64,000 nucleotides of DNA from the NCBI GenBank assembly GCA_023974075.1, contig CM043788.1, forward strand, positions 29,935,054-29,999,053, in the 5' to 3' direction. Both the position numbers and the translations under genes were made by a program. Positions 15,101 to 25,781 of the stretch are shown here, piece by piece; position 1 is the stretch's first letter, and every line of letters starts with the position of its first letter. Below the pieces are notes generated by a model. That model searched no databases. It saw only the letters and a program-made list of their open reading frames with translations, and was not told where the DNA came from. This DNA comes from Chaenocephalus aceratus (lineage: Eukaryota; Chordata; Actinopteri; Perciformes; Channichthyidae).

Positions 15101-15348
15101 TTGATGGTCAGGAAATGAACACACATGCTGAAATCAGCCGGCCAGTCACTGCTCTCCCACGATTAAAGCTATACAGTTTCTCTTTTGGAGCGGCGCCGGA
15201 CAAGTGCCAAGGACTGTCTGCCTGTGAGTGTTGAGCTACTGCAGACTGTATGTATGTTTGTGTGTAAAGTGTGTGTGTAACAACATATGTGCACAACTGT
15301 CCATACGAACATGAGTGGGCTGTTTAGTGCTGTACATGGCCATACCTG
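12151..15348. other. Intergenic or intronic DNA, no gene seen
   Basis: No coding or structural feature is recognisable. The last 20 bp contain the left arm of a palindrome that straddles the 5' end of the following LINE. Confidence 0.55.
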
Positions 15349-15359
15349 GCCATGTACAG
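15330..15359. repeat. Perfect 13-bp inverted repeat at LINE 5' junction
   Basis: Arms CTGTACATGGCCA (15,330-15,342) and TGGCCATGTACAG (15,347-15,359) are separated by TACC. The right arm runs into LINE coding sequence, while the left arm is outside the element if ATACCTG (15,342-15,348) is the target duplication. Confidence 0.8.
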
Positions 15360-17947
15360 TGCTACTTGGAGATTTTAACTGGGACTGGTTAACTGCAGTG
15401 TCAGAGGATTTAAAAAACCTTTGTATCTCTTTGAATGTTACTCAGATTGTTGACAGTCCTACTCGCCCTAACATTAAGTCCCCTAATAAATCCTCCCTAA
15501 TTGATCTCATTTTAACTAATGCTCCCACTTATCTGTGGGAGTATTTGCGAATGATCTGAGTGTTCACTGTGTTGTAGCCACAATTAGGGACACTCAGGTT
15601 CAAAAGGTTAAACCTCGTATTATTATTAAGAGAGACATAAAACATTTTGTGGAGCAGGGTTTTGTTCATGATCTGTTTGGGTTTGATTGGGGAAAAATCG
15701 ATCTGTGTGCTGATGTAGAAACTGCATGGTCTTATTTTTATCTTGGTTTTATGGAGATCATTGTTAGACATGCACCTCTGCGTACATTTAGAGTGAAGGG
15801 ATGAGCCAATCCTTGGTTTTCTGCTGAACTGTCCTGTCTCCTTCATGAGAGAAACAAGGCCTGGGCAAAGGCTAGGCAATCAGGCTCAGAGATAGAGTGG
15901 CTGCGTTTTAGGCAGCTAAGGAATAGCTTCACTTCAAATGTCAAAAGTGCAAAGTCGAAGTACTATTTGTCAGTTACCACAGAAAACTTAAATAATCCTA
16001 GGAAATGTTGGAAAGCCATAAAATCGATATCCACCGGTGAGATCCGTAATGAGCCGTGCCTTACCACAGCATCTGGCTCTATATCGGACAGGGCTACTAT
16101 GCTAAATTGCTTTAATGAGCATTTTGTGTCCTGCGGTTCTATGTTTGATTCTGTTTCTAACTCTGCTTCTGTGAACACCCCAATATGTGACTTTGAACAA
16201 TGTGGTCTGGAAAACCCTTTCAGTTTTACTCCTTTTACTGACAATGTTGTTCATGAAGCCTTATCTAAGCTAGATCCTAGGAAACCGGCTGGCCCGGACA
16301 ACGTAGAACCTTTCTTTTTAAAGATAGCTGCAGATTTTATTGCTCTTCCTCTTACTACTCTTTTTAACTTCTCCCTCAGCACAAATGCAATTCCAAAAGT
16401 ATGGAAGTCAGCTTATGTCTTGCCTTTGCTAAAAGGAGGGGAGGCAACTATTTTAAATAACTATAGGCCAATCTCTAAATTGTCAGTTCTGGCTAAGGTT
16501 CTTGAACGCCTAGTGAGTGAACAGGTAAAGGAGTTTTTATGTAAAAATGATATCCTGTCTAAACATCAGTCAGGCTTCAGAAAGCAACATAGCACCATCA
16601 CTGCGACAATGAACGTGGTAAATGACATTACGAGTATTTTAGATAATAAGCAGAGTTGTGCAGCTCTATTTATTGACCTTTCCAAAGCGTTTGACACCGT
16701 TGATCATCGCATCTTAAAGCAGAGGCTACTCAGTATTGGCATATCCAGCCATGCAGTGGGTTGGTTTGTGAACTACCTCTCTGAAAGGTCCCAATGTGTT
16801 CACTTTGATGGGCTGTCTTCTGAGTGGTTGAATATTGCTAATGGTGTTCCTCAAGGTTCTGTTTTAGCTCCACTTTTATTCTATATATATCAACAGTTTA
16901 GGTGAAAATGTGAATGAAGCTACTTTACATTTTTATGCGGACGATACCGTGATGTACTGTGCAGGTCCCTCCATTAAGGAGGCTGTTGTTAAATTACAGG
17001 CTATTTTTAACATTATTCAGACTCAGCTTGCTGAACTTAAGCTTCTTTTAAATGTTGATAAAACTAAGGTAATGCTATTTTCAAAAGCTAAAAAGACACC
17101 AGAGCCTGTTTTGGATATTGTTACTCTGCAAGGACAAGTACTTGAAGTGGTTACCTGTTATAAATACCTAGGTATCTGGCTTGATGATTGTCTTACTTTT
17201 AAACTTCATGTCAATAACCTGCTTAAAAAGCTGAGGGTTAGACTAGGTTTCTTTTTCAGAAAAAAGTCCTGTTTCTCACTTGAGGCCAGGAAAAGGCTAG
17301 TCACTGTGACCTTTTTACCTGTGCTGGACTATGGTGATTTGTTGTATATGAATGCACCTGCCTATTGCCTGAACAAGTTAGATGCCGCCTATCACAGCGC
17401 ACTGAGATTTGTCACAAATTGTAAAGCACTTACTCTTCACTGTACCCTGTATACCAAGGCAGGTTTGCCATCACTTACTGTAAAGAGGCTCAGTCATTGG
17501 TACACGTTTATTTATAAAGCTTTGTTGGGTAAACTCCTATATTATATCTGCTCTCTGATAACACAGAGAGTTGCAAGCAGCTATTGTCTGAGATCGCATG
17601 ATGTAATATTGTTAGATGTGCCAAGAGCAAGGACTGTCTTAGGTAAGACAGCTTTTATGTGCGCAGCTCCACTTGCTTGGAACAATCTTCAGCAAGAATT
17701 GAAACTGAGCAATCTCATTCCTCTGCATGTTTTTAAAGCTAGGCTAAATGAAATGCTTGTTGATACTATGGGCACTTGTAAATGTCTATAACTATGTAAA
17801 TGTATCCTGTAAATATAATGTATAATGTCCTTTATTGTTTTATGTTTCATGTGGAACCTATATGCTACAGGTCTCCCTTAAAAAAGAGATCTATGATCTC
17901 AATGGGACCAATCTCGTTAAATAAAGGTTTGAAATTAAATGAAATGA
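15349..17947 (+). mobile_element. 5'-truncated LINE, CR1/L2/Rex-like
   Basis: A non-LTR retrotransposon copy of about 2.6 kb containing the end of the apurinic-type endonuclease, the whole reverse transcriptase region, a C-terminal domain and a 3' UTR ending in AATAAAGG plus an A/T-rich tail. It is cut at the 5' end inside the endonuclease. ATACCTG occurs at 15,342-15,348 and again at 17,948-17,954, a plausible 7-bp target duplication. ORF1 and the 5' UTR are absent, as usual for truncated insertions. Clade assignment rests on the RT motifs and the general layout. Confidence 0.85.
15353..17791 (+). pseudogene. LINE ORF2 (endonuclease end + reverse transcriptase), broken
   Basis: This encodes the enzyme that nicks target DNA and copies the element RNA. 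The endonuclease end shows the GDFNWDW motif just after 15,353 and a SLIDLILTNAP motif near 15,505-15,540. The RT shows KPAGPDNV near 16,280, NYRPISKLS near 16,460, a FIDLSKAFDTVDH block near 16,675 holding the first catalytic Asp, GVPQGSVLAP near 16,845, and YADDT at about 16,934-16,948 with the paired catalytic Asp. A C-terminal domain follows to a stop at 17,789-17,791. It is broken by a frame change near 15,540, an in-frame TGA at 15,802-15,804 and another frame change near 16,880 between GVPQGS and YADD. It is therefore unable to make full-length protein. All catalytic residues I can check are present. Confidence 0.88.
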
Positions 17948-17954
17948 ATACCTG

Positions 17955-18752
17955 CTGTGTGTGGCCGAGCAGTCCTCATACTCCACTGTGGTACCCTTGA
18001 GTGTTAATGGTCTCCTGTTGGCGGCTGGGCATCCTGTGATTAAGCTCTGCACACAGTATGATGAGGTGTGACTGCTAATCCAGTGACACAGACAGCTGCA
18101 GCCCAGCTGATAGGCCATGCCTGACAACCCCTTACCTTCAACATTGTTTGCTTGTGCGTACAATATGAGTGTGGATCGGAGCAAATAGGGCATAGGGTCA
18201 TCAGACCAGGATATACTGTCGGGGTCATTTTGCACAACATCTTACATGTACTGTGTCAGTAATAATCAATAAAACTGGTTAAGATAATATATTATTATAC
18301 AGTGAAGCTGAATGGAACATATTAGATATCATATTAGCAAAGAGCTATAGTAAGAAATGCTGTTTAATCCTGCAAGTGTATTCGCTGAGCTAACGATACA
18401 GTTTCAAACTAATCACATGAGCATATGTTTAGGAGTCTACCAGGACCACAAATGTTAGGCAGCGGGTTATAATTTGATATTCTTATGTTTCAAATTGACT
18501 AGTTGTCATTTGTAAACTGGTGGTTTTCAGCTCCTCTTACTGAAGCATAAGTCAGTTCTGCCTAGCAATGAGGCTCCATAATATGGCTAAACAGAAAAAA
18601 CATTTTAAAGTATATATTTGTTGCATCTCGTTAGAAAGGCCTAGCTTGAAATCCAACAACTTCCCAGTACAACCATCGCCCCTTATCTGCCATGACAGGC
18701 AAGCCATTGGTTTTAAAAATACTTTTAAACCCACTTAAAAGAACAAATTAGT
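17955..18752. other. Unique spacer between LINE and hAT
   Basis: About 800 bp with no recognisable gene or repeat. It is likely original locus sequence, because the hAT target duplication begins at its right edge. Confidence 0.6.
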
Positions 18753-18760
18753 CTGCAGGA
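18753..18760. repeat. hAT target-site duplication, left (CTGCAGGA)
   Basis: CTGCAGGA here is repeated exactly at 21,909-21,916, directly outside the inverted ends of the 3.1-kb element. Eight bp is the hAT duplication length. Confidence 0.9.
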
Positions 18761-18868
18761 CAGTAGCGTAGGCAGAAATGTACTTTAGGGCGGGCCTGTA
18801 TAAAATAGGGTGGGCCAGCTTTTTCCAGGGGGAAAAATGACTTTAAGGTAGGCCTGGCCTATAATAAT

Positions 18869-19837
18869 AATATATAATCCGGTCGGTCCTACTGATTTAT
18901 TGATCACATGATTTATTGATCACATGTCTAAAACAAATACATGACTGGATGTGCCGTAATTGCTTACAGCTCAACACAAAAAAAAACGAAGTAATTGTTT
19001 TTGGAACCAAAGAAGAAAGAATTAAAGTCTCTGCACACCTGGAATCACTATTACTCGAACCAAAAAGTCAAGCAAGAAACTTAGGTATAATTTTAGACTC
19101 TGACCTCAATTTTAACAGCCACATCAGGGCAATCAACAGATCAGCTTACTACCATCTAAAAAATATCTCGCGTATTAAAGACCTTATGTCCAAGCAAGAC
19201 CTTGAAAAACTTGTCCATGCATTTGTTTTTAGCAAGCTTGACTACTGCAACAGCATCTTCACAGGCCTCACAAAAAAATCACTCCGTAAACTCCAACTAA
19301 TTTAAAATGCTGCTGCCAGAATCTTAACCCGGACAAAGAAAACAGATCACATCACTCCAGTGCTGAGATCACTGCATTGGCTTGCAGTTAGTGAGAGAAT
19401 TGATTTTAAGATTTGAATGCACACATATAAAGCACTAAACGGGCTAGGACCCAAATATATCAAGGACCTCCTTCAGTGGTACGAACCCAGCAGACCCCTT
19501 AGATCTCACTGTTCCATTTGTGAGATCAAAGCGTGGGAAAGCAGCCTTCTGCATCTATGCTCCTAATGCATGGAACAAACTCCCAGAACATCTGAGAATG
19601 GCTAGCACTTTAGAATCATTTAAATCAGGTCTAAAAACATTTCTTTTTAATATGGCTTTTCAAATTTAAATGTTCTAATTTTCGAACTGTTAAACGTGGT
19701 TTTCTTTCTTTTAATTAATTATTTTGTGTGTTTTGTATTTCTTCTCAATGTATTGTGTTTTCTCTGTTTGATCCTGTAAAGCACTTTGAATTGCATTAAT
19801 GTATGAATTGTGCTATACAAATAAATTGCCTTGCCTT
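18869..19837 (+). mobile_element. LINE 3' fragment nested in hAT, L2-like
   Basis: A truncated non-LTR element ending in the characteristic TTGTGCTATACAAATAAA followed by TTGCC repeats. GCCTATAATAAT at 18,857-18,868 and 19,838-19,849 is a 12-bp target duplication, partly shared with the TTGCC tail, and shows it landed inside the already inserted hAT. The first 47 bp contain two direct copies of a 16-bp TGATTTATTGATCACA unit before coding begins. Confidence 0.85.
18916..19668 (+). pseudogene. LINE reverse transcriptase C-terminal region, broken
   Basis: The frame from 18,916 covers the region downstream of the catalytic YADD of an L2-type RT: a LQLNTKKNEVIVFG motif, RNLGIILDSDLNF, SAYYHLKNISRIK and KLDYCNSIFTG. 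It is cut by TAA at 19,303-19,305, where the related copy at 24,841-25,761 has Gln. A second stop follows near 19,414 and a frame change occurs near 19,500. The last part (NAWNKLPEHLR then LKTFLFNMAF) is in another frame. The catalytic domain itself is missing, so it is non-functional. The aligned minus-strand copy in this window makes identification secure. Confidence 0.85.
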
Positions 19838-19871
19838 GCCTATAATAATGCCCATTGCCAATCATCGTTGT

Positions 19872-20247
19872 TGTCACGGATGAGTGAAGGAAGCAGGACC
19901 CAAATGCAGATAACTTTTGAGAAAACCCTTTATTTCAAGGATAAAGGATAAATGACAAATACCGAACAGAACACTCTCCGGTGAACTCCGTCACCAACAA
20001 ACAATGACCCAACACTGAACACAGAAAGAGACAAGACTAAATACAAGAAGGGGTAATCATGACAACGAGAAACAGCCGGGCAGGGGAGGAGAAACACAAG
20101 GACAACAGGTGAACACAATCGGGTAATCAGGGAGGGAAACAAACAGAAAGCAGACAGGCAGGAAACGGGGGTGAACACTTAACACAATAAGACAGGAAAC
20201 CCAAAGACAAGAAAAACACCAACACAGACAAAACTACAACCGTGACA
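19872..20247. mobile_element. Probable TGTCACGG-ended transposable element
   Basis: The segment begins TGTCACGGATGAGTG and ends CAACCGTGACA, giving 8-bp inverted termini around 376 bp without coding sequence. It sits inside the hAT. The flanking bases do not give a clean target duplication, and the ends also satisfy TG...CA as in a solo LTR, so the class is open. Confidence 0.5.
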
Positions 20248-20556
20248 TAACATGTGAATTGTGACAGTTGTATCATTTCCCTCCGAATAATGGTCGAAGA
20301 CTTGACTGATGATATGAATTTATTGAAATCTCCAATATAAACGTAAGAGCTATAAAGACACAAAAATAACAAACACATTTAGGCTTCATTCGTATTAGAA
20401 TCACTTTAGCATAGGCCTACTGTTAACTGTAAACAGACAGCAAAGCTATAAAACAGCCTACAAACGAATTAGGACAAAACCCACATTTTTATATTATAGT
20501 TAATACCAACTTTGTGCCTCTTCGGGGGGTGCTAAACTTAAACATAAACTTTATCC

Positions 20557-20798
20557 TTTACTTTCTCCGTCTTTATATGTAGATTAATCTCCGCTCCTTT
20601 TCTCTGTCACGTTGTTTCCATAGCAACAACAACAACTTCCTGTCAACAGCATAAACTCGCCTTCAAAAATAAAAGCATCTAAATAACACAGGAAGTTAAC
20701 CTAAATTACATTTAAGACACATTTACAACTGCAACGAAAGTAACAAAAACAATGTAATATCCTTTTCAGTTTCACAGAACACAAATTGGGTTATTTAC
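20557..20798. repeat. Segment shared with foldback element at 53.4 kb
   Basis: Three blocks here, 20,557-20,647, 20,700-20,762 and 20,765-20,798, have close counterparts at 53,606-53,695, 53,511-53,565 and 53,715-53,757. The first two blocks are in opposite order between the two places. The first block contains GTTTCCATAGCAAC. Confidence 0.75.
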
Positions 20799-20990
20799 GC
20801 TTGTATTGCACTAGGTAACAGCAACAATAGGTTGTCAAACCTGCTCATGGACTTGCAGTGGTCCTCGCTTTTTTTATGTTTCTCCAACGAGTTACGCAGG
20901 TGCTTCCAGTCTACATATCCATCCCTCGTAAATGCACCTTCAGCTCCTGGGCTGGGGAAATGTCTGCACATTTTACAGAAAAGCGCGTGC

Positions 20991-20998
20991 CTACTTGC
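20991..20998. repeat. hAT target-site duplication, left (CTACTTGC)
   Basis: CTACTTGC is repeated exactly at 21,627-21,634, bordering the 628-bp element between them. Confidence 0.9.
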
Positions 20999-21626
20999 TA
21001 GGGCTGCACGATTTTGGGAAAAAATATAATTGCGATTTTTCTGACAAATATTGCGATTGCGATTCGAATTGGGATATTTGTTTTTAAGCGACCCAACGGA
21101 AGTTTATTGTAAATTGCGGCCATATCTCCGGCTAGGAAGATCAACGTACTCCCGTCTCTAGCACCCCCGCAGCCCGAGTTACGAGTGAAAGAACTAAACT
21201 TACATGAAACTTCCGTTGGGTTGCTTTAAAGTCAAGCTTCAGTTTAAGATTCACCCTGTAATAGATATAAAACATGTGATGGAGCGTTACTAACCTGACT
21301 CAGATGCTTTGTTTCACCTAACCGTCTAGGAAAGCTCCATTGGAAGCCATTTGGAAAGGGCAGGCACTTTCAAAAATACTTTGCAGGTGATTGGATCAAT
21401 CTGTCTATCACCTTCTATCATGGGCCACTTCTGATTGATTAACAATGGCTGGTACATGTGGAGCACAGCACTTCTGATTGGTGTGGATGACTGACACACA
21501 AGAAGAAAAAAAAAAAAATTGTAAAAAAAAAAAAAAGGTAAACAAATATCCCAGGCTTTGCGATTTGATAATCGCATCATTTAAAATCGCGATTTCGATT
21601 TAAAATCGATTAATCGTTCAGCCCTA
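20999..21626. mobile_element. Nested hAT MITE, TAGGGCTG ends
   Basis: The element starts TAGGGCTGCACGATT and ends AATCGTTCAGCCCTA, which are near-perfect inverted ends. Perfect 8-bp duplications flank it. The inside is rich in CGATTT and ATTGCGAT words, holds two A-tracts around 21,510-21,535, and has no transposase. It lies inside the 18,761-21,908 hAT and itself carries the 137-bp element at 21,088-21,224. Confidence 0.9.
21088..21224. mobile_element. 137-bp TTTAA-flanked inverted-repeat element
   Basis: The left end GCGACCCAACGGAAGTTT and the right end in reverse GCAACCCAACGGAAGTTT match at 17 of 18 positions, and similarity continues weakly to about 25 bp. TTTAA precedes the left end (21,083-21,087) and follows the right end (21,225-21,229). 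This looks like a MITE with TTAA-type or 5-bp target choice. It is the innermost of three nested insertions. Superfamily not determined. Confidence 0.7.
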
Positions 21627-21908
21627 CTACTTGCGCTGTATTCCGCCAAGGGAAAATCTTCATACCACCTCAACCAGTTTTTACCGGAAATTAGTTCCGT
21701 TCAGAGGATAAAACACATAGAACATTAATTCAACTCGATATTTGTTCACTTGAATTTCACTTTGAATGCTTGGATATTCTCAATGGGTGAAAACAAATAT
21801 GCATAATAATAATAAAAAATAAATAGAAATTACACCGAAGCTTTCTCAGGGCGGGCCAAAGAGTAAACTGGGCCCGCCCAGTTCGGCCCTATGATGGCTA
21901 CGCCACTG

Positions 21909-21916
21909 CTGCAGGA
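21909..21916. repeat. hAT target-site duplication, right (CTGCAGGA)
   Basis: Exact copy of 18,753-18,760. It closes the composite element. Confidence 0.9.
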
Positions 21917-24246
21917 CTGACATTTCTCATTCCCACGTTTTATCTCATCCCCCATTAGCATATGTTCATTATCTTCGAACTAGGACAAAAGTAAGACCTG
22001 CAAAGTGAATGTAACATGTACAGGAAAGCAGTGAAATATTCAGTTACTCGTGGTCCAGCTGTAAGGTTTCTGCAGGCCTGGGAGGCATTGTTGTTTTATT
22101 TTAGTTGGAAAGGCTGACATGGCTCAGGCTTTAATAACATTATCCGCTGTCGGAGTAGCGCATCATTAAAGGGCTAGAACACTAGGAAGGGTGGGGGGTT
22201 TAAGAAATAACATTAGAGATAAGGAAAAGATTGGATACATGAGGTTTATTTTTATTGCCATTTTGTATTTGCTGTATTAGGCCTCAAACCTGCGTCAGGA
22301 AGCACACTGACCTGAACAACAGTCCAACTGGCTTGTTAATTCGACTCCAACTGTACGATTGAATCATCTCATCCACTCCCCTCACATCCATTTATTTCCT
22401 TTCCGGCATCTTCTCTCCTTCCCCTCAGTTTCCTCTTTCACTCACCCATGAGACCTTGTGGTGATTTTTAGACGGAACAGCGGACTTCAGGTCTGTTTAC
22501 CGGCAAGATCTCAGGAAGTTAACATCAGATAAGCGGATTCCTCCGATACACAAGAGGAGCAGATACATTTCAAGTAAACGGCTCAATGAGGGCACGGCCA
22601 AAACAGTATGATCCAGAGAAGGATGTGAGTTGAGAGTTCAAGGGCAATGCATGTTCATTAATATGTGAGTATGTGTATATGTGTGTGTGCACACTCTCTG
22701 AAATCCAGCACCGTTTCCAAGATGACAAAATGTCTGGAAGTTGTCTTTCTCAATCATTTTAGCAAGGCACCTACAGTACAGACATCGCAATTAACACAAA
22801 CGTAACCTTCTTGCCTCACTGCATTACATTTTGCTCTCTGTCCAAATATCTGTTCCTTTATGCTCTCAATCATGACACCAGCTTTTGGCCAGATCCTCAA
22901 CCTGCCAAAACCGTCCCTCTTCTTTGTATTGCATTACACAAACACAATAGAATGTACTCTCAATGGATAGCAGGTGTTTCTTCACAAAGCAGCTGTCATC
23001 GTTTCAAGCTTAACTGTAAAGACAATGAGGGATGAGGCTGATGACCCAAATGACCACCTGTAGGAGGACTCAAATCATTCAACACTGGAGAATGGCACCT
23101 CATCTCACCTCATCCTATCACCAGTAAGCATTTTCCAAAATGGCAAAATATTTATTTTATCAAACAAGGACTTTTTTTTTTAGGTTTAGGAGGTGTTGCA
23201 GCAACATTGAATGTAAGCTACATGGATGGTTTTCATGCAAAACAATACTGTCTGTACACAGCTATGGCTCTCTGGTTTTCAGCTAGCTGGCCTTACTGGC
23301 TTCCAAAAGCTGTAAGTTATGTGGAAGACTGTGAAATCCTAAAACATACAGGGGAATACATACAAGATTCTGTCCAATACATTTGCATAGGTAGATCTTA
23401 ACAGCCATAGCAGATGCTTAACTTAACCCATGTTAAGCTTATTAAAAGGAGAACAAAATAATAAAAAGAGGACACCATTTATACCTACCTAAAGACCTAT
23501 TTAAAGACAAAGAGGGATCAACCGAGGGGAAAAAGCACAGGTTGATATCAAGTCAATAAAACAAGGCTGATTGTATTGTTTAGTCTCAGTCACAGTGTCA
23601 CATCTCACCGGCACCGGGAAACTGAGAGAAAGGGAGCAGGAAAAAGCCTCCTGCACATCTGTCATCATTTCTAAGTTGGTAGCAAGTGGCAGAGAGCTGC
23701 TCTAATGAGGTGTCTTATACCTGCCACTTCATGTCCTCCTTTTATCCCTTCTTCCCTTTTTCAATCTGTCTGTGTTTCAAAGGAACAGCACCGGTTCGTT
23801 TTTATGAGCAGAGCACTTTCTTTTTCATTTAATTTGTACTTTCATTTAATTAATCTAATTTGACAACTCTAAATTTGAAATGAGAATCATTAAGGACTAC
23901 AACACAAATGATTGCTGATGACTACAGGACATTTTCTGCACAGAAATGACCACTGACACATTGGTAGATTGTTATTGACTATACTTGTATTCATTGTATT
24001 ATGCAATACGTTTTATTAAATTATAATTGCTGCATCTACTGAAGAGAAATAAACTACATTTCTGAACTAAATGTCTTTTTATATTTTAATGGAATATAGT
24101 TTTACATGCATTCATTTTGCATGCAGCGGATGATATGTTCTTCACTGAGTGATCAGCACAAGCAGAGGAGGATTGTTTTTTAATCCTAGAGCCACCTGAG
24201 TTGATTTAGTCAATCATCCTGTTTCGGGACATTTGATTAAACTGAG
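21917..24246. other. Intergenic or intronic DNA, no gene seen
   Basis: No recognisable exon, repeat unit or terminal-repeat element. There is a short GT-rich run near 22,660-22,690. Confidence 0.55.
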
Positions 24247-24576
24247 AATCAATCAATCAATCAATGTTTATTTATATAGCCCAATATCACAAATGTTACA
24301 TTTGTCTCAGTGGTCTTCACAGTGTGTACAGAATATCAGTATGACAATACGACACCCTCTGTCCTTAGACCCTCACATCGTACAAGGAAAAACTTCCAGA
24401 GAAAACCCAGTTTAAAGGGAAAAATGGGAGAAACCTCAGGGAGAGCAACAGAGGAGGGATCCCTCTCCCAGGACGGACAGACGTGCAATAGATGCCGTGT
24501 GTAAATTGAAAAGATAATACATTTGCAACATAGGTAGTCCAAATGTTAAGAAATGCATGTGTGTATAATAGGAAGA

Positions 24577-24690
24577 TGAATCCATCCAGGACCGATGATC
24601 CAGGACCACAGCCACGACTCAAGATCCAGGGCTCGCGATCCAGGACACAGGACCGCAGGATCATCCATGACTCCGGATCCCGGCGTATAC
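24577..24690. repeat. Degenerate GATCCAGGAC array in LINE 3' UTR
   Basis: Several units built on GATCCAGGAC with CCACAG/ACACAG spacers occur in about 110 bp. The array is part of the LINE 3' UTR, so its length may vary between copies of the family. Confidence 0.6.
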
Positions 24691-24840
24691 ATATAGACAC
24701 CAAAAAGAAAGACATTTGGGGAAGCTGGGTTAATCGGAACATGAGAGTAGACAGGTACAGACAGAGAGAAGGAAGAAGTAAGATGTCCCCCGACAAACTA
24801 AGCCTATATCAGCAAAACTAGGGGCTGAATCTAATCAGCC

Positions 24841-25761
24841 CTAACTATAAGCTTTATCAAAAAGGAAGGTCTTAAGCGCACTCTTAAAAACGGATAGGGT
24901 GTCTGCCACCCGAACACAAACTGGAAGCTGATTCCACAAATGTGGAGCTTGATAAGAAAAGGCTCTGGCTCCCATTGTACTTTTAGAGACTCTAGGAACA
25001 ACCAACAACCCTGCATTCTTGGAACGCAATGCCCTAGTAGGACAGTAGGGTATAATGAGTTCTTTAAGGTAAGATGGCGCCTGCCCATTAAGGGCTTTGT
25101 AGGCGAGAAGAAGAATTTTAAATTCTATCCTGTGTTCTATAGGGAGCCAGCTGGCAGCCAGAACAGGAGTAATGTGGTCCCTTTTCCTAACTCTGGTTAG
25201 TACACGAGCCGCAGCATTTTGAATCAGCTGAAGCGACTTGACTGACTTCTTGGTACTCCCTGATAATAAAGAGTTACAATAATCCAGCCTAGAAGTAACA
25301 AATGCATGGACTAGTTTCTCTGCATCGTTTTGAGGCAAGATATGCCTGATTTTTGCAATGTTACGTAGATGGAAGTAGGCGGTCCTTGAAATTGATTTTA
25401 TGTGGGCGTTAAAGGATAAATCCTGATCAAATATAACACCAAGATTCCTTACAGTCTCACTGGAGGCCAAATTAATGCCATCCATAGTTAGTATATCTTT
25501 AGATAATTTGTTTCGTAGATTCTTCGGGCCAAGTACAATAACTTCAGTTTTGGTCGTGTTTAACATCAAAAAGTTTAAGGTCATCCACGTTTTTAAGTCC
25601 TTAAGGCAGTCTTGAATTTTATTTAGATGATTAATTTCATCAGGCTTGATTGATAAATATAGTTGAGTATCATCCGCATAACAATGAAAGTTTACAGAAT
25701 GATTCCTTATAATATTGCCTAACGGAAACATATATAATGTGAACAAAATAGGATGCACCAT
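24841..25761 (-). pseudogene. LINE reverse transcriptase C-terminal half, open but truncated
   Basis: An uninterrupted 306-codon frame. It starts in the RT palm just before the catalytic motif (PILFTLYMFPLG), then has CYADDTQLYL with the paired catalytic Asp, LMLNTTKTEVIVLG, VRNLGVIFDQDL, the LVHAFVTSRLDYCNSLL block, IQNAAARVLTR, and an end at FKSALKTFLFDKAYS. The N-terminal part (endonuclease and first RT motifs) is missing through 5' truncation, so no active enzyme can be made. The open frame suggests a young insertion. The apparent ATG start is only an internal Met. Confidence 0.88.
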
Positions 25762-25781
25762 GCAGAATGATTTGCATGGTG
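25756..25781. repeat. 9-bp inverted repeat at LINE 5' junction
   Basis: CACCATGCA (25,756-25,764) and TGCATGGTG (25,773-25,781) surround an 8-bp loop, exactly where LINE coding similarity stops. Confidence 0.7.

Larger units (their letters stand above)
18761..21908. mobile_element. Composite non-autonomous hAT element
   Basis: The left end begins CAGTAGCGTAGGCAG; the right end read in reverse begins CAGTGGCGTAGCC. Both are followed inward by GGGCGGGCC-type sequence, so these are diverged terminal inverted repeats of a hAT element. Perfect 8-bp duplications flank it. The 3,148-bp body shows no hAT transposase. It hosts at least four later insertions: a LINE (18,869-19,837), a TGTCACGG-ended element (19,872-20,247), a second hAT (20,999-21,626), and a small TTTAA-flanked element inside that. 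The original hAT was therefore much shorter. Confidence 0.9.
24247..25765 (-). mobile_element. 5'-truncated L2-like LINE, minus strand
   Basis: Read on the minus strand, the element starts inside the RT domain near 25,765, keeps an open frame to 24,841, and has a roughly 590-bp 3' UTR ending in TATAAATAAACATTGATTGA with TTGA tail units (24,247-24,265). The 3' UTR contains a degenerate array of GATCCAGGAC-like units at about 24,577-24,690. The 3' end is related to the fragment at 42,383-42,530. No clean target duplication was found. Confidence 0.85.
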
